Below are positions 1-9,524 of a stretch of DNA of 64,000 bases, one piece after another. A model generated the notes under the pieces. The model was given only the letters and a program-made list of their open reading frames with translations, had not been told where the DNA came from and did no database searches. The DNA is from Pseudoneurospora amorphoporcata (lineage: Eukaryota; Ascomycota; Sordariomycetes; Sordariales; Sordariaceae). Both the position numbers and the translations under genes were made by a program. Within the stretch, counting starts at the first letter, position 1. The number at the start of each line of letters is the position of its first letter. The stretch spans positions 186,001 to 250,000 of the forward strand of contig MU859077.1 in NCBI GenBank assembly GCA_033297205.1, written 5' to 3'.

Positions 1-3000
1 GGGTTGGGAGGCGCGGCGACCTTGCGAAGGCAGGTGATGATGAGCATGGCGAATTTGTCGCGGGAGTCGTAGAACAAATCCGGATGTCTAACCAGGAAGT
101 GGAAGATGCTCGTCATCTGCTGGACGTTCTGGCTTTCTTCCGCCAAGATTCGGCGAGGCGCAACAGCCCAAACGGCGTTCCTGTCGCCGGGCGCGGTATT
201 GCACCTCTTGGGCATCACGGGCGCCATCAGCTCAAGAGCCTGGGTGACCAAAGTCCTACCTTCATTCTGGTTGGTCTTGAGGAGCGAGAAGTAGATCTGC
301 GAGACGATCTTGGCAGGAGTCTCGTAGTGAGCAATGAAATACCCAATCACTACGTAAGCAGCGTGCTTGTTGATAACGTCGTCGAGCCTGATGTACGTCC
401 AGCCAAACTTAATGAAGTCCTTACGCGCATCCTGCAGTATGGCATGGTGATACTTGACCAACATGGCTGAGAGTTGGAGAACCTCCATCCTGGTGTGGTC
501 AATGTGCGGCTGCGAAAGATCGTCATGAGGATCCGGCAAGTTCACCTTCCAGATCTTGGTGTTGATGGACTCAATAACCGCCCGATCGAGGAAGCGTGGG
601 CCACTCTTGGCCGGTTCACCGCGATTCCAGTGACGCATCACGTCCATCGCAACGATGGGGTTGACGATATTGTGCAGCAGGTACCACTTCATGCGCTGAC
701 TGGCGCTCCTCCCAGCATATATCTCCAAACAGCGAAGTACGGTGGTACGCCAGAAGTCAGTAGAGTCGCTAGAAATGATATTCTTGTAGAGATAGGAAAG
801 CATGGTATGCGTCTCTCGGAAATCATCTGAAGTGATCGATTCAATGAGACTCAGCAGGGGTTCGATGTCCTTCGGGTTGCGCTCCAGGGATTTGGTCAGG
901 ATAACCATGAGCTGCTCGGATGCCTGGTGCGCAGCGAGGCGGACATTTGCAGGGAGCTTGTTCGCCTTGAGGTTTTGTTCAAGCTCCTTGCCAACTGTCT
1001 TTAGCCACTCAATATGGTCTCTATTGTCCATCCAACCCAGCGAATTGGAGTTCTGGCACAGGGCTTCGAGGATGTTGATTGTGTTGACGATAGCAGCAAA
1101 CTTGGTCTCCTTGTTCTGGTTGACGACGTCGCCACAAGCCTTAACAAGAGCCTCCACATTTCCAATACCGTAGTCCCTGAGCGGTTGACTCTCAGGATCG
1201 CGCAATGCCTGGGCCAGGAAACGGCCGTACCTCAACTGGTCGATTCTGCTGAATGTGAACTCCCAGATATCAAGGGGATATCGGTTGAGATACTTGTACA
1301 AGGGTTTGCGGAAGGGGCTGTGGTGAGTCCGCCTAAGTTTTTCCTCCAGCTCCAAAACGCTCTCAATGACGCGCTCTTTGAATTGCTTAGCTCCATCAGG
1401 TAACAGGTGGAAAATGTTGAAGACCGATGCAATGACCTTGATCGAGGCGTGTTGTTCAAAGAAAGTGAACGATATCTGCTGGAGGAGGTTGGGGTCTGCG
1501 ATGACCTTGATGTGGTCCAACAAGCGAGCGCCTATCTCTACCTTAAAGTAGGTCGTCAAAAGTCGCAGTAACCGAGCCAAATTTTCCAAACTGTGGGCAG
1601 TGAGGCGTTTGGCATCCGAAAGACTTTGTAGGACCGGTCTAAGGCCTGATTGTAAGAGATCTTTAGGCAGTTTACTGGTATGTGACAGGACCGATTTCAG
1701 AGCGTCGTTAGCTGCTTCGATGGTCGGGGCTTGCTCCGAATAAAGGCACTTAAAGAATACACCGACGATCTTAGCACGCGTGGCGTTTCCAGATCCCTTC
1801 ATGAACTCCTCAAAGCCCATAGCTGTGCTGAGAAGCTTGATGCACGATACACGAAGGTTGACGATGTGCTCCCGGGTTCTGAACTCCTGATTCTTACCCG
1901 CTAGAGACTCATCCGAGGCATCAGCGAGTGCAAGTGACTCCATAAGCAACCTATGCAAGTGCTCGTCGAATGTGACAAAGTCGGGCTTCAATGACATATA
2001 GTATGTAACAGCATCAATGAAGCCGATTTGGATACCAAATGCCAGAGCACGGAGAGGTTTGGCGAAAATGGGCTGGAGAAGTTGCTTCCTATGAGGCTCA
2101 AGAAGCTCCCAGACTTCGGCCCCTGTTGCTTTGGCGATCAGCTCAATGGAGCTCTTCGCGGTGCTGCGAACGTGTCTGTTCATATGAGACAGTTCGCCGT
2201 TGAGCATCATGCAGATCTGAGCAAGACGAGACTGCTTCTGAAGTTGCGGTTGTCCCGGCTGCTGAGGTGTTGGCTGCGCAGGCAAGCAATCCTCCTTCTT
2301 GGCATTCTTGGTAAGGCGCTTCAAAAGGATCTCGAGCGTCACCTGTGCAGACCGTCTGGTTTTCTCGGGAAGATCTTGGGGCATGTCTTTGATGACATAC
2401 ATCAGCGCTCTAACAAACTCGATCTGCTTGGTAGCAACCCAAGAGTCGCCAAGGTCGACGTTTGTCAGCAGGATCTTGATACCCAATGTACCGCCGGCTT
2501 TGGTAAACCATTCCTCCTCGTAACAACCGTGGCAGAAAGTGTTCGCCAAGCTATTAAAGTAGGCGAGCCTTGAGACATGGCTTGGGGACCCGAAGATGGT
2601 GGCCGCAGAATTGTAGACCTCTTGAATAACTTGCTCAGCTCCTTCCCGTACCTCTGGCTTCTCGGAAGCGAGCGAGTCCAGGAGGGCATCCGACAGAATC
2701 CGCGTGTCAACGAAGAGCGGACCAGCTCCCGAATCGACGTTGAAAGGGGTAGTAGACCTCTTAGAGTCAACCAAGGCACGACCAACCTCGATGATAGTAA
2801 AATGCCTTGCGAGGTTCAAGAGGAATGCATCGACCTCAGGCCTGAACTCTGGTAGCGAAAGCGCAAACATGAGCGCCTTGATCAGCCTCTTAAGCTCTCC
2901 TTCATCTTCGTTCTTCTTGGCGATCGAGCGCTCGCGGTCGGTGCATTCAAAAGCGGAGATATCGACATCCTTTCTCCTGTTGATAAGATCCTGTGCTTGG

Positions 3001-6000
3001 AGTCGAAGAAGACGAGGCAGATCATCAGGAAGATTGTCAAATCCCACGCGCAGTTTCACCTGGGTTTTGATGAAATGGAGCGCCTGCCTCTTGTAGTAGG
3101 CGTCCTGCTGCTTGGTGGGTGCGGCCGACACTCCCTTCATGAACCGCGGTACCTCCATCAACTTCTGAATCGCCAGATCGATACCATAATGTGCCGGGAA
3201 CGCTCTGTCAATCTTGGAGCCGATAAGGCGAATGTCGAAACTGGCCACATCATCTGCAAACTGGCGATACTTGACAGGAAGAGCGTCCGTCATGAATTTT
3301 CTGTTTCGGCCGCCTAGCTTGCCAAGAATTCGCAAAGTCGTGTGTGCGTGGAAATGGTTGTAGGGGTGTGGTTTGAGATGGTCGAAGAGGGCAGCCATCA
3401 GTTCGTCAATGACCGGAGCCATGATTGGATCCAGATAGTCCGCGGTCAGGTTATCGACGCAGAGTTCCAAAGTGCGCAGGCCTTGACCGACCAGCTCAGT
3501 TCCTGCACGCAAAGCCACCACAAGAGGCCTCATAAGGTAGCTGAGGTGAGGAAGAAGATTGCTCAACCGTGCTGGGACCGTGAGACAAAGCTCGACATAG
3601 AGGTCTCGCTCTGTCGGCTTGCGAGCCGCCAGCAGCAGATTGTTGAGAACGTCCAAAAGCATCTCCAGGAGAGGCAAGATCTGCTTGTAAAGATGCTCGA
3701 ACTTGCCACCACCAATACTCCTAAACAGCGACCTGAGAAGAAGGAAGTAGTTCATCGGCTCCTCTGCCTTAGTCGAGAGCTCGATAGACTTGGTAATGAT
3801 GTCGACCACATGCGGAAGTAGGACCTGCTCGTTTTGGGCCGCAAATAACGTAACTGCCATGAATGCCAACTTAAACAAACGAAGGAGAATGGCCGACTTC
3901 TTTACATCGGCGGAACCCACATCCTCGATCCGCTCCATCAGAAAGCGCAGAAGCATTCCACAGAAGCTGGGTGATGTCGCCTCGCTCGCCAAGAAAAACT
4001 GAGGAATCTGAAGGAGGGCCGTATGCTCGTGAATCATGTCGTACAATCGTGGGATCTCTTGCTGGAAAACCTCGTGGAAAGTCGCAGGGTCGACAACATG
4101 GAAAACCGTAGCGAAGGTCTCAAGGAGGTCTTTCTCTTCTTTGGTGAGGGAAACCATAAAGAAATTTGCCATGTACTCGACTGTGGAAGTGAAGGGTGAT
4201 TCGGCTGCAGGCTTCTCGCTATCATAGTAACGGAAAACATAGCAACCTTCACGGAAAAGCTTGACGATAACTTCAACTTCCTCAGCGGTAAAGCCGTAAG
4301 CAACATCAACCCAGTGAGCGGGCGCGTTAGCCAGATCTGGCACAGTAGTCGGATTGCAGCTCTTCAGCTGGTAGAAAGTGTTCTTCAGGCCCGTCATAAG
4401 ATTCTTGAACAAGAACTTATTGTCAACAACCGGGTCGGCAGCACGATCCCGAGGATTGGAAGTCTTGATGGGCATTGCGGAGAAGATGTCGATTTCGTCC
4501 CACTGCGGGGGATGCTCCTTGTCGGCCAAATACGTCTCGGGCGTGTTGTCGGCAGCTTGCTGGGCGTACAGCTTTGAGAGCTTGACCGCATTGGCGTACT
4601 GCTTGTTCATTGCAGCGAACTTGTCGGCGATGGCATTGAGGATCATCATTAGATAGTGTCGGGCATCGACCTTGTTCGGCAAGCGAGCTATACATTCCGC
4701 CATATTAAGTAAAAGCTTCGCGCTCATGGTTTGGAAACTGGTGCCGGGAAAGTTGTCCTGCAGGTTTCGCGTATAGACCTCGACTGTCTTGCGAATCTGG
4801 TCAGGAGTAAGGCTGTCCCTTACATGGTGGATGAGGTCGGCTAACATGCTATACGCCAACGGTCTCATCGTCTCGTATACTGTTAGGCCGTCGCCTATCA
4901 AGGTACGCTCGTCCAACAGCTCGTCGATCTTGGGCAAGAAGATTTTCCTGAAGTTGAAGTTGATGATGTGGCGAATAGCAACAAGCAGCTCCTTTCGCGC
5001 GCCAGACTTCTCTCGCGGACAATCCTTCAGAAGCCGCACAATAATCTCTGGCAACGACATGAGAAAATCCGACAACTGACTGGAGTATGACCTTAGCAGG
5101 TATGCCAAGAAACTCATGGTCTTCACCTGGGCAGTGATAAACTCTCCATAAGCCACCCTATTCTTGATGTTGGGGCTAACGCCCGTATGGATGGTCCCTC
5201 TGGCCGCAGCGTCCATATGAGCTTTCTCCTGCGCTTTTGCCTGGCAAAGCAGAACCGACTTGATGAGAGGAACGAAAAGCTTGACATTGGCTGTGACACT
5301 ATTGCGATAGACCTGGAAGATCGACACAACAATGATGGGGCACTCGGACAGCACCCTGAAGGATTGCATGCCCTTCAGCAAGGGACGTCCGGATTGTTGT
5401 CCTGCATCTGCGCTGAAGTCGGCGGCGCCAGGGGCAACGGGAGAGCCTGGTCTCGGCGATTGCTGGTGTGGCATGAAGCTCGTTTGGGTGCTACCGGGAG
5501 TTGAAGGGGCGCCTGGGGGACCAACCACGGATGTCGAGGTGTCGTCCAGCTGTTCCTTTACCACCAATGCCATCTGTTCGAAGAGCTCCTGTATCAAGTT
5601 GAGGAAGGGCTGGACTTTGGGACCCAGGACTTTGTGTTGGTGGCGCATGATCTCGGATATGATCTTAACACAGAGAACGGCGTTATCTTCGTTATCTTCC
5701 CGCACAAGACCCATGAGCAGGTCTACGACTTCTTCGGCGAAGGGTTCAAAGGGCTCGGGCGACGTGTTCGAGGTAGGGAGGCGATGAAGGATCTCGAGGA
5801 TGCAGTTTCGCAGCTTCTGCATGTTGACTTGATCCATCGTTTTGCTCTGGAACACTGGTGGTTGTCGGAGAATCATGATGAAGGGAGGCATCATGCGCTT
5901 GAGGAACGGCGAATATGCTGGGCCGGTGATATAGTGGTCGAGGCTATCGCGGAGGTTTATCGCGGCTTCGACCTTGAGCCGAAGCTCTGTAAGGAGGCAA

Positions 6001-6111
6001 TCGATGTCAGCGCCGACTCACGAAGCACCAGAAGGGTGGGCAAGGATGGATGAACATACCAATTTCGGGGGTGCACAGCTTTCTGATGACATCGTCAATT
6101 AGGTTCGCCAT
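1..6111 (-). CDS. tra1: Tra1, SAGA/NuA4 subunit, N-terminal half (cut by left edge)
   Basis: Tra1 is the very large pseudokinase scaffold of the SAGA and NuA4 histone acetyltransferase complexes, through which transcription activators recruit them in the nucleus. The start is ATG at 6111-6109. Exon 1 is 6111-6060 and encodes MANLIDDVIRKLCTPEI; the intron 6059-5987 has a GTATGT donor and TTACAG acceptor. Exon 2 stays in one frame from 5986 to base 1, which I checked at codons starting 4397 and 116. About 2,010 of the roughly 3,700-3,900 residues expected for the family are present. These are the N-terminal HEAT-repeat solenoid, including the Tra1/TRRAP-typical motif LRILGKLGGRNRK encoded near 3330. 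The FAT and PI3K-like domains lie beyond the edge. A proline/serine-rich insert near residues 155-200 interrupts the repeats, as is common in fungal homologues. The absence of stops across 6 kb plus the family motifs make the call firm. Confidence 0.96.
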
Positions 6112-7315
6112 GGCTGGCGGCGTTCACCTCGGGCAGTAGTAGAAAAGCTGTCGGTAAAGCTCTATTGGCATGGAGGAAGGGGAGGAAGGATAGCTATGTC
6201 CAGCCTATACAAGTTAGCTACGATGAGCTCCAAGTTGCATGTCTCAGGCGATTTGATCGGATGACAAGGCTCAAGTTGCTGAAAGGTGTGACCCAAGCAT
6301 CACGGTTTGTAGGCGGCAGATTGTCAAAAAAGAAGGGAAGGGGGCATGCTCGATCCACCCGGGCATACAAAGCTTAGGCAGGTACTTGTGCGGAACAGGC
6401 AATCCACCACGCCGCAGGTGCAGATAAACCGTTGAAGGGCGGGCAGGATAGATGCAGGTTCGGGAAAGTAGAGGTAGGTAGTAAACACCGGCAGCAACCT
6501 CAAGTCGGGCATTGATGATCGGGGGTCCCGGTAGAGGCTGGTAGGTAGAGGGGTAACGGTGCGGTATGGGGAAGGCTTGATCCATCAGGCTGAGTGGAAA
6601 CATGGCCTCGTCGCCCTGGAGAAGTAACTGGAAATCAACACTTACTTATGACGCCATAGCAGAAGGGAATGGTCGGTATTATCATCCAAGTGCGGAGGAC
6701 AGGGTATCGCAAATGAAGAGTATCGCAGCGCAATATGGAAGTGAGAGTCGGGAGTAAAATAAAAGTTATCGATGGGGTATCAAGTGAAGTGAATGCAAAA
6801 GCGGGAAAATGCGCCGCTGTCAGAAGGTGTTGCGAGCTGCGACAGTTGCTGCTCAGTGGAAAGTGCAACCGGGGCGGGCAGTCTGCGGCGCGGTCGACAA
6901 ATCGAAAAATCCCAGGGAACGCGAAGCTGGGGCGTCCGGTCGCCAATTCCAACGACGCTAGGCATTCGTTTAAACGTTGTTCCGAAGCCTTCTCCTCGAT
7001 GATTGGTCAACTCTTAATCTTTTGGCCCACTATGGTTCTCGGCAGGCAAGCCGGTTCCTTGTACCAGCGGCTGATGTGCTGTCGATCTAATCTAACATCT
7101 TATGCATGGGCTTATCTTATCACTTACACGAAATGCCAAGATTGACCCACTGCCGTTTACGATCAACGCTCTTCCAGACCGTGACATTAAATGGCCTCCT
7201 TTGAGACTATGATGGAAACAAACCCATCATTTCCACGACGTCCCAAAGAAAAAGAGGAGAAAAAGGAGGAAGGGAGGCAAGTTGTACACCGCATTGATTA
7301 CCTCTAGATATCTGC
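6112..7315. other. Intergenic, upstream of tra1
   Basis: This stretch holds the tra1 promoter and leader. I see no coding region: short open frames on both strands lack family resemblance and have irregular codon use. From about 7200 the sequence turns purine-rich (GAGGAGAAAAAGGAGGAAGG near 7251-7275) just before the inverted-repeat element. Confidence 0.5.
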
Positions 7316-7589
7316 TAAAGGCCAGTTCGTTTCCGCTGTAAGAAGTTAACCAGTTAAGATTTTTGCAGTATTTGGATCGCAGTAACGATATAACGCATTA
7401 CTGCTCTACTGCTCCTTTTTGCGTTCGTCAAAAAAAAACCTTATTTTTCATGCACGCCCTGCAACCACCTGCAACCACCTGTACTTACCCCAAATCTTCA
7501 ATTTGGCCAATTAGACGGCCAGAATCTTCAAAGTCCTTAACAGCAGTTCTTCCTGCTAGACTGCTTAAAATCGAGCTGTAGTGCAGTAA

Positions 7590-7871
7590 GAACTGCGGTT
7601 AAGCACAACAACTCCCTATAATATAGGGGATAGCCGTCGCAAAAATAAAAAGGATGGTGATGATGAAAAGGATGATAGTGATGATGAAAAGGATGGTGGT
7701 GATGATGAAAAGGATGGTGATGGTGAAAAGGATGGTGATGATGGTGAAAAGGATAGTGGTAATAAGGAAGAAAGAGGAGGAAAGAAGAAAGGTAGAAAGG
7801 GAATGTTAAGCACCTCTTTCTATCGTGCAGCCAAAGTCTTGGCCTACCTTAACGCTGCCTCAATGTTGTAG
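7590..7871 (+). pseudogene. Possible coding relic inside the TIR element (acidic repeat ORF without ATG)
   Basis: An open frame of 93 codons runs from just after a TAA (7587-7589) to TAG at 7869-7871 and has no ATG at its beginning. Its middle encodes repeated acidic/lysine units of the form KDGDDE, KDDSDDE, KDGGDDE and KDGDGE, then a basic stretch (ERGGKKKGRKG) and a short hydrophobic end. The DNA repeat units are 18 or 21 bp, so every unit-length change keeps this frame. It may be the decayed C-terminal end of a transposase gene that once filled the element. I do not recognise a catalytic domain, and a simple purine-rich minisatellite would also explain it. Confidence 0.35.
7646..7790. repeat. 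Purine-rich minisatellite, 18/21-bp units
   Basis: About five tandem units begin with AAAAGGAT and continue with GGTGATGATG-like trinucleotides. The units are 18 or 21 bp, then the tract grades into GGAAGAAAGAGGAGGAAAG. Variation between units is in multiples of three. Confidence 0.85.
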
Positions 7872-7950
7872 GATTGCAGCTGTAGACCATGCGCGTTAAT
7901 AAGAGGGCAGTTATGGAAAACCCCCTAATGCGGAAACGAACTGGCCTTAA

Positions 7951-8345
7951 CTAGACAAGGATTGCTCTAGTACACTCTGACTCATTCACGGTTTACGTTT
8001 GCCAGAAGTTTGGTTGAAGCTTCAAGACACTTTTAGGTGCTGCTTTCATCCGCACTTGCTCTCATTTTCTTCACGTGTATGTGGTCACAAGGATCTGAGG
8101 GCAAATAGTCTATGTATATCCAAAGTCTGTTTAATCTATCTTCAAGAGTGAATGTACACTGTAATACTACAAGATGTTTGTAACAAGAAAAGAAAAGCTT
8201 TTAAACAAAAAACGCCGCCTGGTATTGCTAAAATCTTGCTTTATCCAATGAAAGAGTCCCCATGAGATAGCCCCAAAATGTGTGTAATGATCGAAGAGAA
8301 AGGAAGTGTTGCTGAGTGTTTGAATGAGTGGTAGGGTTTGACGGT
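7951..8345. other. Intergenic, 3' of the LPMO gene
   Basis: AT-rich sequence between the inverted-repeat element and the LPMO stop codon. It should contain the LPMO 3' UTR and polyadenylation region on the minus strand. I see no gene in it. Confidence 0.5.
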
Positions 8346-9524
8346 TTAACCCCTGAAACGAACAAGGCGCCTCATCTTCTTGCCGGCAGCCTTGATGTTG
8401 AGAGAAGTAGACTGGCCGACATCGCAAGAGGTGCCGGCAGCAAGTGGCATAACGGGCGTCCAGACGCCGGCAGCACACTGTTGGTAAGACTTTCCATCAA
8501 TGCAGTTCCACATTCCTTCAGCGCTGCAAGCAGATCCAGCACCGGAGCTGCCCAAGCCACCGGAGCCCGAACCAGAACCAGAACCGGAGCCAGAACCGGA
8601 TCCACCACCGGAAGAGCCGCCGCCGGTCTGAGCAGGAGGAGCCGGAGCAGAAACGGTGGGGGTCACAGCCGGAGAATCAGGAACCGGAGCCGTAATGAAA
8701 ATTCCACCTCCCCCTCCACCATAAGCATTAGTGGGAGCAGCAGCCGGAGCAGTGGTGATTGGCGCAGGAGCCGATCCGGAGCCACCGTTGGAGCCGCCAT
8801 TGGAGCCGCCATTGGAGCCACCGCCGGAGCCCGTCTTAGGACCACAGTTTCCAATGGGGAAGGCGAGCTTGTCCTCCGGGGCGAATCGATCAACAGACTT
8901 TCCAGGGTTGGGGAACTTGTAGTCCTTGCCCTCTTCAGTAGTGCAAGCCTTGTCGCCGATGTTGGCCACCAACATATCCGGGAGAGACTCCCAGTTCTCC
9001 TTCTTGCCTCCACTGCCGGTGAGGCTGACAGGGGCGCAGTTCATGTAGAACTCGCGGTTGCCAATCTTGTTGAGCCAAGTCCAAGCGATGGTCGCGTTAC
9101 CGGCCGGGATGTCACTCGGGATAGGGAACGAATATGTGAACGGGTCGGCAGCCGCGGCGTTTTCGGGCAAGTTTCCGGCTGTGTTTTTGGCGGGGCAGCC
9201 ACCTTCGATGGAATGGATGACCTTCCAGACACTGTTCTTGTTCGGAGCAATGTCGTACGTGATGGAAACCTGGCAAGAGCCACCACCATGTACAGCGGAA
9301 CCGGTAAAAAGCAGAGGTTGCTTGGAACCGAGAGGCATGACGGTGGCGTCCCCAGCATAGCTGCCTGATGAGCCTGCCTGGCAAGGGAAGTTGCTTCCGT
9401 TTTCTTCGATCGGCCCATTACGGAGGGCGGGTGAGCTGAATGGCTTCGGAGTGTTCATAAGGAGATGGGCGTTTGAAAGGGCCACAAATCCACCAGCGGT
9501 GAAGAGCAGTTGTGTGAACATCAT
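8346..9524 (-). CDS. Secreted AA11 lytic polysaccharide monooxygenase with C-terminal X278-type module
   Basis: A copper enzyme that oxidatively cleaves chitin-type polysaccharides outside the cell. The 392-residue product begins with a signal peptide of about 19 residues that cleaves before HLLMNTPKPF, making His20 the mature N-terminal copper ligand. The second ligand is His79 (mature 60) in AVHGGGSCQ, and the axial tyrosine is Tyr160 (mature 141) in GNREFYMNCAP. These spacings match AA11 enzymes. A long Gly/Ser/Pro/Ala-rich linker of about 110 residues follows. The C-terminal Cys-containing module (CSAEGMWNCIDGKSYQQC) resembles X278, thought to bind chitin. The frame is open upstream to 9866, but a TATAAA at 9840-9835 lies downstream of that codon, so the start at 9524 is chosen; ATG at 9521 is an equal alternative. 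No introns are needed. Confidence 0.93.
   Translation of the reverse strand: MMFTQLLFTAGGFVALSNAHLLMNTPKPFSSPALRNGPIEENGSNFPCQAGSSGSYAGDATVMPLGSKQPLLFTGSAVHGGGSCQVSITYDIAPNKNSVWKVIHSIEGGCPAKNTAGNLPENAAAADPFTYSFPIPSDIPAGNATIAWTWLNKIGNREFYMNCAPVSLTGSGGKKENWESLPDMLVANIGDKACTTEEGKDYKFPNPGKSVDRFAPEDKLAFPIGNCGPKTGSGGGSNGGSNGGSNGGSGSAPAPITTAPAAAPTNAYGGGGGGIFITAPVPDSPAVTPTVSAPAPPAQTGGGSSGGGSGSGSGSGSGSGSGGLGSSGAGSACSAEGMWNCIDGKSYQQCAAGVWTPVMPLAAGTSCDVGQSTSLNIKAAGKKMRRLVRFRG

Larger units (their letters stand above)
7316..7950. mobile_element. Degenerate DNA transposon or MITE with 18-bp terminal inverted repeats
   Basis: An exact inverted repeat brackets this stretch. AGGCCAGTTCGTTTCCGC lies at 7319-7336 and its reverse complement at 7930-7947. 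Both are flanked by the trinucleotide TAA (7316-7318 and 7948-7950), which looks like a target-site duplication. The interior of about 590 bp is AT-richer than the surroundings. It holds a coding-like minisatellite and a smaller inverted repeat, GCAGTTCTT near 7543 and AAGAACTGC near 7588. No full transposase is present, so this is a non-autonomous or decayed class II element. A TAA duplication fits the TWA preference of PIF/Harbinger elements, but with only three bases the superfamily stays open. Confidence 0.7.

Noticed and set aside
7616..7813. Minus-strand Ser/Pro/Phe-rich 65-codon frame
   Set aside because: It is merely the complement of the purine-rich minisatellite.
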